Source: Gordionus sp. m RMFG-2023 (taxonomy: Eukaryota; Nematomorpha; Gordioida; Chordodea; Parachordodidae). Taken from it: 64,000 bases of DNA. The notes below the pieces were generated by a model. It was not told where the DNA came from and searched no databases. It saw nothing but the letters and a program-made list of their open reading frames with translations. The stretch is from assembly GCF_954871325.1 (NCBI RefSeq), contig NC_088775.1, forward strand, positions 83,739,561 through 83,803,560, written 5' to 3'. Within the stretch, counting starts at the first letter, position 1. Each line of letters opens with the position of its first letter. Positions 36,783-48,339 of the stretch are shown piece by piece. The position numbers were made by a program, and so were the translations under genes.

Positions 36783-38168
36783 ATGAACTCATCAAAGCTA
36801 AACTGCACTAACCTTTTCGATATATTCGATTTTAACACGTTGTATATTAACCTTTACAAATACGGTGGTTCGATTCTCTTTATAATGGGTGTCATAGGAA
36901 ACACACTGGGTTTGATAGCCGCATCTCCCACAAATAAGTATCATTCAAGAAATTCATTTAAAAACTTTAACCAGGTAATAACTAAGGCCTCTAACCAGGG
37001 ACCGTTATCCCATATTGAAGCATGCGATAATTCGCCTTGTCACTCGTTAAACTATACAGTTTCTAAACTAGTAAAAAGAAAACGTCGTTCTTCCAATATA
37101 AATCAATATTTGTTAAAATGGTTTTTTGCAGTAAATCTCTTCAACGTTTTTAGGGCTTTGGGAATCAGGTTATTGGAAGTCTTTGAGCTCGGTCGGGCAA
37201 TCAGAATTTACACCGACCTTAACCAACATTTATCTTTCAGTTCTAGTTGGATAGATGATTATGGGTGGAATTTTTATATGACAAAAATTCATTTTCCGAC
37301 TACTAACCCTTTCAAAATTCTCGGATTTATGATATACGTATTATTATTCCTGAATCAAATGATAGCTATGAATTATCCATTTTCTTATAAAAAATTTTTC
37401 ACCATTAAACGCTTACGAATAATAATTGTGATTTGTTTTGCATATGCGGTTGTGTGGTGCATTCCAACCTTTAATTGGTTAAAAATAATAGCCGTCACCA
37501 TTTGCCCCTACAAATCAAATATCGAGAACCGCAGCCATATAACAACGTTTTACGATTCGCAATTCTCAGTAAATCTGTCGAAGAAAGTCGTTTTTTACAC
37601 CTACATTAACAATCAGGTAGATAAACCCATTATAAAGGAACTCTGGTTTACATATCAAATTAGCAGAGAGTTGTTTACAAAAATATTCCCTTTCATCGCT
37701 ATAATCGTATTTAAGATGATGATTTTAAGGAGGACTAATAAGATAATGCTTAAAATTGATTATGAAAACACAATAACCATCGACTCGCGTAAAGATTACT
37801 CTATTACTCAAGCAGGGGTTATTACTGATGGCAAAAACTACAACGAAGAATTAGGATCAAAGGGTGAAGGAAGAATGTGTAGCGATTCACCACGTTACAA
37901 ACGAAAGTTGAAAGAGAAAAATCAAAATTTAAAGACTATGTTAATTCTTAGCATAGAATTCGTTGTGCTCCTTTTGCCCACCTCGATTTATCAAATCCTG
38001 ATCGATACTTTGTTGCTCAGGCGAAGATACAAAAATCTTATGATATGGCAAACGATTTTCATTATAATGGAATTCATTTACATATGTTGCACCTTCTTTA
38101 TTAACTTTACGTTCAACGATATGTATCGACACCATGTAATTAAAAGATTTCGACCACTATTGCTTTAG
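36783..38168 (+). CDS. Rhodopsin-type G-protein-coupled receptor, intact, intronless
   Basis: A single frame of 461 residues starts at an ATG. Hydrophobic segments fit seven helices: about 26-47 (SILFIMGVIGNTLGLIAA, with the GN of helix 1), 107-130, 172-195, 211-232, 288-312, 383-408 and 420-444. An N-glycosylation site (NCT) lies in the short N-terminus. Helix 3 is followed by LNQMIAMNYPFSYKKFF, which aligns with the usual DRYxAIxxPLxY stretch but has NQM in place of DRY. Helix 7 has NFTFNDMYRH in place of NPxxY. The loop between helices 1 and 2 is unusually long, about 60 residues, and helix 2 contains NLFNVFRAL. A related copy lies at 56.8-58.2 kb and a broken one at 60.5-61.5 kb. Peptide or chemosensory ligand is a guess only. 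Confidence 0.85.
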   Translation: MNSSKLNCTNLFDIFDFNTLYINLYKYGGSILFIMGVIGNTLGLIAASPTNKYHSRNSFKNFNQVITKASNQGPLSHIEACDNSPCHSLNYTVSKLVKRKRRSSNINQYLLKWFFAVNLFNVFRALGIRLLEVFELGRAIRIYTDLNQHLSFSSSWIDDYGWNFYMTKIHFPTTNPFKILGFMIYVLLFLNQMIAMNYPFSYKKFFTIKRLRIIIVICFAYAVVWCIPTFNWLKIIAVTICPYKSNIENRSHITTFYDSQFSVNLSKKVVFYTYINNQVDKPIIKELWFTYQISRELFTKIFPFIAIIVFKMMILRRTNKIMLKIDYENTITIDSRKDYSITQAGVITDGKNYNEELGSKGEGRMCSDSPRYKRKLKEKNQNLKTMLILSIEFVVLLLPTSIYQILIDTLLLRRRYKNLMIWQTIFIIMEFIYICCTFFINFTFNDMYRHHVIKRFRPLLL

Positions 38169-38967
38169 CTAGGTTTTGTGGTAAGCCGTCATATATCCTT
38201 GATCCATCATGATTTTCACATCTCATACTAAATGAATAGCAGATAGAAATTTCCTGGAAAACCCAGGCAAGATTTGCCCCAATCAAAAAAACATTGTGCA
38301 AATAATACCCAGAGTCAGCAAAAACACCGGATCTAATACCCCAATTTTAGAAATTTGTTTAAATGCTCTTAAAAGGGAGGTAATTTAAAAAAAATGTTCC
38401 CCTTTTTTCAGGTTTTTTTGTTCAGGACCTTTCTACTCTTAATTCTCTCTAAATATATTATGATGATATATAAATTTATATAATGTACAAATCAATATAA
38501 TTATATTTGTTATTAAATAATTTATCATGAAAAATTTTCATTAGTTTGTATCCAAAACCATTTTTAAAAAAATCGAAAAGTTTCAAAACTATCGCAAATT
38601 TTAAAATTTTTAATGAAAATCGTATGTAAAATCATTTTCAGTATTTTAAAAAAATTTCAGAAGTATGTTTTGGACATATTTTTATTTTAATATTTAAAAT
38701 AACTTATTTATTTATTTTTATTAAAGTCACCTAAGTTTGTAAATTTAATATTTTGATGTTTTGGGCACAGCCTTTAAAACGGCTTGTTTCTTCTCTTTCT
38801 TTTAGCTTTAAGCTTGAAATTTATTCGTTTATTATCGGTATAGAAATTCATTCTAAAAAATGGCCTTTGTATTATATATGATAATTAAAATTCATGTTTA
38901 ATAAATAAAGTATTAATTAATTATGATATTTAACTTTCTTAAGTCACATAGTCTCATTTTTTAGTAA
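38169..38967. other. No gene seen
   Basis: AT-rich 3' flank of the receptor gene. No element is recognised. Confidence 0.45.
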
Positions 38968-39245
38968 TATAGGCCGTGTCCTGACCAATGATATATATAA
39001 ACTAATAGATTGACAATTCATTCATTAAATAAATTTAAAAGTTTCCATGCATAGGAATCAGCTATGGCACTATTTTGTGGTACGTCGCTTAAATGACATT
39101 ATGTGCATTAATGATAAATAAGGCAATCAGTCAACGTTCAAACCACAAAGTATCGTTACAACTGAAGCCTATGCATGTACACTAGTAATTAATGAATCAC
39201 CAACCTAGTAGTATAAATACATCATTGGTTCTGACTCGCCTTATT
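38968..39245. mobile_element. Foldback/MITE-like inverted repeat, about 275 bp
   Basis: The left arm GTCCTGACCAATGATATATA is mirrored by the right arm TATAAATACATCATTGGTTC, and the inner parts CATGCATAGGAATCAG and CTGAAGCCTATGCATG also pair. Nearly the whole unit folds on itself. The outer ends (AGGCCGTGTCCTGACC) are diverged, and no clear target duplication is seen. Confidence 0.6.
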
Positions 39246-39485
39246 AATTTGATTAGCCGTCTATATAGCTTCCGCTAAAACAGAATAAAAAGTAAGGAAC
39301 CAGGAAATGGTCATAGTTATTATTTTTATAACAAGTTACTGGGTCCTAAAAAAGAAAAAAATGCTATAATATAATTTGATGATATACTAAAGTCTCATTC
39401 ATAATGTTAAGGAATTATATAATTGAATGTGATTATTATTAATGATATCAAGGCTACTATTAATTACAAATTTATTTGTTAGTGG

Positions 39486-39668
39486 TAGTGTTATTAAAGG
39501 TTCAATTTGAGCCGTTTTTAAAAGCAGCTGACTCAATATTTTATTCAGGAAAATATTAGCCTGCAGATTTTACCTATAGATGACACAAAAGTTTGGACAT
39601 CTAATAATGAAATCTTGGATCCAATTTCTGAAAATTGGCTCCTCAAATCGGGTTTATTAGCAACACTA
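39486..39668. mobile_element. MITE family A copy, 183 bp
   Basis: It begins TAGTGTTATTAAAGGTTC and ends GGGTTTATTAGCAACACTA. The core ACTCAATATTTTATTCAGGA is recognisable. TA lies at both ends. Confidence 0.65.
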
Positions 39669-39951
39669 ATTAGGGTTTCTTAGTTTTTGATGAAAAATAT
39701 CTTTTATAGTTGTTTCTTTATAATAAATTTACATGTATAAATTAATACTGTTTATTTTTATCCTATATAAAGAAATGGGCTCTAAATAATCATTCCTAAT
39801 CTTTAACACAATATATGCTAGATTTTGATTGACAGATAAAAAAAATTATCTTTAATGAACAGACTCTTCAACTAATGAAAACTAATATAACTTAAAAAGA
39901 AAATTATAAATTATAATGTATAAAAATATTGATATTCAGCACTGTTTGACC
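39669..39951. other. No gene seen
   Basis: AT-rich DNA between a MITE and a possible exon. Nothing is recognised. Confidence 0.4.
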
Positions 39952-40148
39952 TAACCCAGCAAGGGAAGATTTTTGAAAATGTTTTTCAGTCTGTCTCGTA
40001 AATTTGCTTCTTCAGGCCCGGTCGGTGAAAAATCTTTGCACAAATTACCTAGTTGGATCAGTAAAAAAATTTTATGATATAATAAGACATAAATTTGACA
40101 GTAAAAATATTTTGTACAAGGTGTTCGTCTCAGCCTGAAATAAATTTT
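39952..40148 (-). CDS. Possible terminal exon(s) of an unknown gene
   Basis: The minus-strand segment NLCKDFSPTGPEEANLRDRL-KNIFKNLPLLG, followed by a stop at about 39952, has mixed, coding-like composition. It is preceded by an acceptor (CCAACTAG). A short upstream exon, starting after TTTATTTCAG at about 40138 and ending at a GTACAA donor, joins in phase across a roughly 68-bp intron to give LRRTPCNLCKDF. Nothing further upstream is clear and I do not recognise the product. It could be a gene relic. Confidence 0.28.
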
Positions 40149-42737
40149 TCCCAAGTTAACCTTCATGCTAGATTTTCTGGGTTCCCTTTAAACCTATTCA
40201 GAAGCTAAGACGGGTTGCTGATCAATGATGTCAGCCTCGAGGTTAAGTGCACATCTTAGCTATAATTTTCATAGACAGGCACCTCAAGTCTGAGCGAAAT
40301 TCGCCAACTTTAATAAAATTCAGGGTTACCAATAAATGAAATTATATTTTATTATAAAATTAGGAAGAAAATTAGGAGAGAAATAAACGGCCATGAGGCG
40401 TAACCGCCCCGATAAATAGGGTTTAAGTGATCCCAGGTGCAGCTTCCTAAAAGAAAAGACCATGAGACGAACTTTGTATTTAACTGATCTCGTCATACTG
40501 TTTTAGGCTCTTTCATTATCACAATTTATATTTAATGAACATATATAGATGATTAATATATTTCTAGGATAATATGTTCAACCCTTAGGTAATTAAAGGT
40601 TTTTTAGGTGGCTTCTGTGTATCGTATGATGAAACCAATGTCAAATGCATTTTAAAATTTCGGAGAAAAGTGATTTATATATTTATTTTCCTACAATAAA
40701 TAATGCTTCTTATTTAATTTGTACGAAATTCAATACATCGGGTATTTTATTCAAATTAATATTCTTACTCCTAATATAGTTAAGTAATAACTTTAAAAAA
40801 AATGGCTAAATTTACAGGCGCCCGCTGTTGAAAATTCGCCAAGCATTAACGCACATAATTTATTTCAGCTTTTCTTCAAATTGATATATATTTTTAACCC
40901 ACCCCCCCCCCTCTTTCCAATCTGAAGCGATAGCAGGATTGGTTTAATCGTTTTTAAGCTACTATTACAATTGTTTTTTATACAAAAAGTATTACGGATA
41001 TTTACAAAGCTAAAACGCAAGCCCCTTTAAAAAAAATTTGATTTATAATTAATATTCATTTATAGATTTCTGACCTAGAACAATTATATAAATTTAAATT
41101 CTAATAATTTTCCCCAATCTGTGACCAGAGATTTATTTTTACTTTGTAGAATCTAAATGACTCCATTTTTTTGGAAAAATTTTATTTAACCGGATAGAAA
41201 GGTTTAGCTGATTACTACTGGATAAAATAAAGCTGTTAAAATTGAATCCAATGTTATAACATGGTTGCGAATGAGGACAGACATTTTTTATACGGCTTAG
41301 AGTAATGACAGATTAAAAAAAATATAATAAAGGTATCGGGATTAGCGGAAAAGAGAATAGTCAAATAGATTATATGCAAACCAAATAAGTATCATGAAAT
41401 AACAATATGCAGGTAAGCTTAGAGATGAAACATATCTAAATAAAATTATAAAGATGTGATTGAAGAGTTCAGAATTTTTTTTTAAAAAAGCAGTTCTGGG
41501 TTTATCGAGGAAAATGTAGATCGTTTATGATGGAAAGAAGGCAAACTTTATAGACACCTTTAAAGAAATTACACAATATGATATTGGGGAGGTGGGCAAA
41601 GTTAACACTATAGCCTTAGATACGGAGAAGGAGAATTGGGGGTTTAAAATTCGGATTAATAGTAAAATGTGTTATGAGAACTAATGAAAATGCAAAAGAT
41701 TATGGATTTCCATAGCATTTATTCATGGATAATAATGTAAATTGCTAACCCTAAAAAAAATTTAACTTATTACTTTGGCTAGTGGTCATTTAAAACATGG
41801 TTGTGCATAGAATTTGTTTAATCCACTCGACGCCGATGAAACTTTAATTGATATTTTTATTTAAGTTATTCATTTTAATTTGCTTGAAAAATATATTATA
41901 TATATATGTAAAGGAAGAGGAAGAGGAAGATATAGTTTTAATATATTGTACCAAATATTTTATTAAAAGATGTCGATAATTTTTTAAATAAATATAAGAA
42001 AAATTATCATTTGATATAATTGGAAAAATAAACAGGTACAATATTAATTTTTTATAATATTAATGTATATTATTCTAATCTAAACTAGATAGACGTATGA
42101 TTATAAATTTAAAAAACAAATATTAGACTAATATATCAAATATTAAAAAAAGTTATTATTTATATTCGGGTTTATAAGTTTGAAGAGAATTCCCTCTTAT
42201 CGATCAAGCTAAACCAGATTTGAAAACTTTTTTAAGGATTATGGCTTTCTCGAACCAATCTTAAATACATAATGTATATTTGAAATATTAATTATTTGTA
42301 TAACTACTAATATTAAAATATTCATTATTATTTTTTCCCAAAAGGTGGTGAAGTTACAGTTATATTGCACTAAAGATTATCTTCAAGGGAAGGATCGTTA
42401 TATTTAAATTATATTTGAAAGGTCAATTTTTATTATAAAATATACATTATTTGAATATTATTTTAGGTCAATCTTTCTATTAAAAATATATATTATTTAA
42501 ATATTATTTTATCTTATTTAAGTTTTATTATGTCTGAATTGTAAATGAGCGTTATCATTTGAAAAAAAGTGTTTTATCATTTTTTGTTTTATAAATTTTG
42601 TAGATTTTTAAAAAAGGATCTAAAATTTACAATAAAAGGAACTAACTCAATTATACTATTATTTTTAAAAATTCAATTTCAGTACAAATTAATTACTAAT
42701 TGAGTTCAAGTTTTAATATAACAAGAGCTGCGAGTAA
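40149..42737. other. No gene seen
   Basis: AT-rich DNA with a C run near 40903. A segment at 41.4-41.7 kb is less AT-rich than its surroundings but has no long frame. No element boundaries are recognised. Confidence 0.4.
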
Positions 42738-43400
42738 ATGGAGATAAATACGAATACAATTGCACCACAAAAGAATGAAGAATTAGAAACGTATCTAAAT
42801 CGGTTTAAAAATTTCTGTATTGCCGTAGAAATTACAGATGAGATCCAAAAGCTTTATTTCTAACTAACTTAAGACACAAAACCTATGCAATAATGCATGA
42901 TATTTGTTCCTACTAAACCCGAGGAGAAATATTTACTTAAGTTGATAGAAATTCTCAAAAAATACCTGAGTTCTAAAACCAAACACTATAATACAACGCT
43001 GGAAATTAGCTACGTCCAAACAAGAAGAACTCGAATCCATAATCCAATTCTCCCAAAGACTAAAAAATTTAATCCTTAACTGCTCGTTTTGGGATATGCT
43101 AGACCATTCTTTATGAGAATGATTCCTTGTAGATCTGGCAAACATTGATTACGTTACGTTTATTAGCCACTAAAGATATCACTTTTAGTAAAGCTTTAGA
43201 AATGGCTACGGGTATGGGAAACTCGATAATAGAAGTAGCGAGACTGCAGTTAACATAGAACATTAAAGAAATCTGTCAATTTAGTAGGAAGGAGCTTGTA
43301 TAAAATCTGGAGGGCTTCATTTTCATAATCGCTGCCCATTCAAATCAGCTACATGTTACAGCTACAATAAAATAGGATACATTGCTAAAGTATAAATATA
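42738..43400 (+). mobile_element. Old Ty3/gypsy-type gag relic
   Basis: Plus-strand segments read ELETYLNRFKNFCIAVEI, then DIFVPTKPEEKYLLKLIEIL and, further on, a decayed zinc-knuckle-like CYSYNKIGYIAK. PTKPEEK followed by L..L.EIL..Y is a common phrase in Ty3/gypsy gag capsid regions. The relic is heavily broken, with numerous interruptions, and clearly older than the element at 10.9-17.9 kb. No LTRs are identified. Confidence 0.5.
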
Positions 43401-44519
43401 AGTTCTGATAAGAAAAGTAAGACAGATCAACGCGAAATGTAACATTGGGATTTCAATGAAAAATGGATTGATTGTATACAACCTTCAAATTAACCCATAA
43501 GTAAGACAGAATCATGCGGGATTCTACCATTCCATTTTCAAGCACATTGGGATTGATACGATGCAAGTTGAAAATCATCCATAAGATTTCATGAAAAATA
43601 TAATTCAAACAAAATCTTAAGAATTCTTAATTGTTAAGGAAGCCAAAGTCTCAATTATTGGATTGAGAAATGTAATACAGTTATATCACCATCCACTACT
43701 CGTAAATTCATACTTAGGAGATTACATAGATAATTAAGAGATTTAAAGTAACGCGTTACTTTTTTTGTAATTCTTCTCTCAACTCTTTTACACTTTTTGA
43801 TTAACGTCGATGGTTTTAGACAACATTCATATTCGTTATCATTATTTATTCTTAAATTTAAAATATGCGCGAATTAGAAATAATTTCTTTCTAAAATGTA
43901 CAAATTGACCGATCACAAAAGCAGCTGTTATTTATAATAAACAGTCTAATTATTTTTAATTTCGATATGGACTTTCGGGCTCATCAAAATTTCCTTAGCC
44001 CTTGCGAAAATTAATATTATTTTTACAACGTTAGGCTGTGTTCAAATCATCAAAAAATTAAATTCACAAACTTTCAAAGCTTTATTGAAAATAATTAATT
44101 ATAACCTATTTTAAATATATAAATAAAATCATGTCCAAAACATATTTCTAGAAAATTCAAGAAATTTAATAAACAACTACTTCATTAAAATATTAACATT
44201 TGCAAATGCCTTGAAATTTTCCAATTTTTTTTTTTAAAATGGTTTCGTAATTGATCCCAGACTTAAAAAAATATTAGTATTACCGCGTTAAAAAATATAT
44301 ATATAGGTGGGAAAGCAAATTTAAATTTGTTAATTTTTTAAATTTAATAAATGATAAAAAATCATGCTTCATACAATATATTTTTTGGGTAATTTTTTTT
44401 ATTACATTTAAAAAGAAATAAAGCATTAATGAAACCAAAAATGTAAAATTGATTATTTAAATTTTAAATCGAGTATTTTTATATTAACATTTAAAATTTG
44501 AATATGATTTATCGCTGCT
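43401..44519. other. No gene seen
   Basis: AT-rich DNA. The first few hundred bases may be further decayed retroelement sequence. Nothing else is recognised. Confidence 0.35.
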
Positions 44520-45180
44520 GTTTCGTCGTAGAACATAAATAAGATTTAAGATGTTTTAGTCCTGAAAACGATCGTTCTGCAGAACAAGCACATATGGGAT
44601 TTGTTAATAGCATTTAAATAAATTTTACATATACACTGAAAAAAATGGAAATAATTTGTTTTTTCTTACTTTGTTCTTTTAATATCCTCTAAAGAGTTTG
44701 ATGCATAATTTTCCAATTTTAAATAGTATACAAAAATAATGAAGAATTAGATGAAGCATTTCAAAATCATCTCCATAAGAAACTGAAGCATGATTTCCAT
44801 CAAGTTTTTGAAAAACAAATTGCTCCTCCATATTAATTGCATGATTCATTACTGGTTTGTTGAAACCATTTTTTTATATTTGCAATTGTATGATCTAAAA
44901 ATTCATAATAAATTGGTCTATAATATTCATTGACTCAACCAAAATGATGGTTACGATTATTTCAAGCCTGCAAATCTTAAAAGGGTATATTTCTAAGATT
45001 TAAAATAAGATCTTCTAAATTTTACTCCTACCTTTAAATTAACTTCTCTCCAAAACTTATCGATATCATCTTGTCGTATTCACATCCAAGAATTTTGACC
45101 AGAATTTTTATTTTATATTAAACATATTGAAAATGCAATGAAGAACTTTGTATTTCATCATTTAAAACGTCTATTCTAAA
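44520..45180 (-). pseudogene. hAT-type transposase relic, C-terminal part
   Basis: On the minus strand the phrase CACSAERSFSGLKHLKSYL (about 44590-44535) is the hallmark C-terminal hAT dimerisation motif (SAERxFSxLK). Upstream, YRPIYYEFLDHTIANIKKWF matches the Y(R)x(x)IYxPFLDxxIxxLxxRF segment that precedes it in ZMYM1/DUF4371-type transposases. Stops and frame changes separate the two parts, and AT-rich DNA fills the gap. It is a dead copy and a possible relative of the transposase fragment at 17.9-18.6 kb. Such autonomous elements could have mobilised the 8-bp-duplication MITEs in this window. Confidence 0.6.
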
Positions 45181-48100
45181 ATATTGATATGATCATTTTA
45201 AAAAATAAAAAGTTTTCAAAAAGCTTTATTTGGTGTAATATTTGCGCTTAGAGCAGCCTCACTGAAAAATGCATTAATAATTACTAATAAAAGTTTTATG
45301 ATAATTCATGATTACCTTCTATTGACATTAACGTGTTATTCTCATTTTGAGTTGAAATCTAATTCATCTCTATTTATGGGGGCCCAGCTAGGGAGGAGAG
45401 AGCATTGCAACATAATAATAACAGGAGCGGACTGTGCTACCGTCTCTTGGGTAATGTTTTCCAGTGGCTTCATTTTTATGGGGGCTTTGCCCCTATATTC
45501 ACCACCCCCCTCCATTTGGAGGCCTTCGTTCGGCATTTACCCAGAATTCTGTTGGGATCTCTTTAATGGTTTATTCATATTATACGTGTTTTTATTATTT
45601 CGTTATATTTTTGGACAAATACATGAAAACAATGGATTAATCACAATATATAGTTATCACATTATTTAAGTAAAAGGCACATATGATAACAACATATTTA
45701 ATTTTACTACACTACTAATTACAGATATAAAAACGCAAATAATAAAATATTCTGAATTGCCTATGCAAAATTTTTACATATTGCACTATAAAATTTAAAT
45801 CATATATCATATAAAATCAGGCATATTGCAAATAAAGTTTCTCGTATAGAATTAAAACAAATAAATTAAACCAATATTGGTTTAATTTTAAAAACAAGTC
45901 TACATATAGCGATTTTCTAAACAACTTAATTTGCTAAACAACAACCAATTATTTTTTTTAAATGCAATAAAATCCATTTTTTAAAATATATTTAGTGCAG
46001 AATATAAGCTTTCTGGAAATTACGATTTTTGTAAATAAATATTGCAACCAAATGTGGCAGTCTTGATCCAAATAAAAAATTAATAAAATGCCGACTGGTT
46101 CAACACTGCCCTTGCAGTATTTTACATTAACCCGAATATTGGCGCAAATAATCAAATATTATAATTATATTTGCATCAACACTTCTTTTGCAAAGGGTAT
46201 CAATAAAAATGCCTCCAATTAATCATGTCCCATATTTGTCCTCAGATATATTTTTATCATTTCAAATTTACTAGATGTTCTTTCATAATTTGCTAATATG
46301 CTGGCAAAAAAAAATAGATTAGTTTATGCATTTGTGTATGCAAAAAAGTTACAACTACCGTTACGTTACATAAAATATCTCCCATTATATATAACGAAGA
46401 GCTTCTGTAACCATTAAATTTGTTTGTGTAACTTAAAATAACGTTTGTTTTTCGTTACTTTTTAAACATTTTTTTACGATTTTTTTTAAACAAAGATAAA
46501 TATTTATATATAAAAATATATTAAACGTTAAAATGTTAGGCTCTATTGGTTATTAGAAAACAAGGGAATCCAATATAACTGCGAATAAAATTTCTTCATT
46601 TTCAATCTTTTTCATTTAGTTATATATTTTTTTTATTATTTTCTTAAACAATGACAGCCATTGAAAAAGTAATTTAAACGGGGTATGAAGATGTAGATAG
46701 TAATTTGTTAAAAATGAATTTTATTATATATATATTGTGAAAAACAGATTATTTCTAGTTTCATTTAAAAACATTATCACTTTTTTTTTTATTATAAAAA
46801 TGATTTTTTTATAATTTCACGGTTACAGTTTACAAGGATAAACTGAAATAATCCTATATATCGATACATCATTTGAAATCAATATACAGCATAAATATTC
46901 AATAATATAAATATTTATTCATTACAATCCATATTTACCTATCCCAAAATCAAACAGGGACAGAAAAAGATGTTTTATTTGAAAAATTGTTCCATTGTCG
47001 AACTCGAATGTATTAAAATGAAAATATTTGATTTTTATTTAGACAATAAAATATTAATAAATTATTTTTCGTTTTTTTATTTTGGACTTTACAAAAAAAA
47101 TTAACAATTAAATTATTCATCGCATTTTTCTATTTTCATTTACTCTAATTTATAATGTGTGACGAAGAGCTTTTTTGTAATTATTACATGTTTTAAATAA
47201 AGGTAACGTAACCATTAGCTCTTTTTTTAAATGTCGATGGTAACTTAGCCGTTATATTTTATAAAGGTAATAAATTCTATTAAGTATCATACCCAATCCT
47301 GATTGTATATTATTGCTCATTAAATCTCACTATCATTGTCTGCACTATCACTAATCCGCCTAATAACTTTTGTAAATAAGGGCAAATGAACACAATTCAT
47401 GTAATTTTCACTAAATACATTTCTCATTTGGACTATCTTCAAGGTTTTTCAGAAATATTTTATATATTTATTTCATCCAAAGGCTTCGGATACAATATTT
47501 CCAATTGATAAGATCTTTATTCACCCATGTTTGGCTAAACTATTAATAATTTGGGTAACTATAGGATGAAATGCTTTAAAAATATAGATTAATCGGATCT
47601 TTGGTCGTTCATCTTTGTATTCATCACTATATGTCCTCTTAATTCAGTTTTTAGCATTTTATTCTGTATCCAGATGTTATCTGGAAGCTTTTTAATCAGG
47701 AATATTTTTATCTAAATTTGTAGACATTTTTATAATTTTATTTTGAATGGAAGTGAAGATTATAAAATATACAGAACTTGGCATCTTCAATCATTTTTCA
47801 AGCACATAAATCTTCTTAATTTTTAGTTTGAGAGCCGGCCCATTATTTCAAAATCAAAGAGGATTTAATTTTAATTTTGCACAGATTCTCAAAAACGAAA
47901 ATTAATAAAAACTTGAGTTTCATTTAAATGGAAATGCTTTTTTAAAAAAATATTTTTAAAAAACCTACATAATAGTTATAACAGTGGTCCAATATATATA
48001 ATTAGATGCAAATCATTACAATAGATCAATGATAATCCTCAATGTATTCATATGACGTTGTAAATGATAAAAAAAAGGAAATATAATTATAAAACAACTT

Positions 48101-48339
48101 CAATAATATAAAATATATGAATATAATAGAAAAGCCACAACTATAAATAAATATTTTTAAAAAAATTTCTGATAGTCCTCTTTTCTTCATTTTTTTATCG
48201 GTCTAAATCTGCCTGGTCTCTTATTGTCAATCTACCCCTGAGAATAATATATGTTTTTTTTCTCTTTGCTTCATTTATAGATGATTCATATCTATTTTTT
48301 CATGGAAGCCCAGTGAGAGAAAATAGCATAGTATATGTT
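45181..48339. other. No gene seen
   Basis: 45342-45560 is a GC-richer island with short palindromic phrases (TATGGGGGCCCAGCTAGG; GGGGGCTTTGCCCC; CATTTGGAGG). It may be part of an unrecognised repeat. The rest to 48.3 kb is AT-rich. A minus-strand stretch at about 47.3-47.7 kb has scattered protein-like phrases, but no family could be assigned. Confidence 0.4.

Noticed and set aside
45342-45669. Overlapping frames in a GC-richer island on both strands
   Set aside because: The frames exist because the island lacks A/T-rich stops. No motif, splice site or start context supports a gene.
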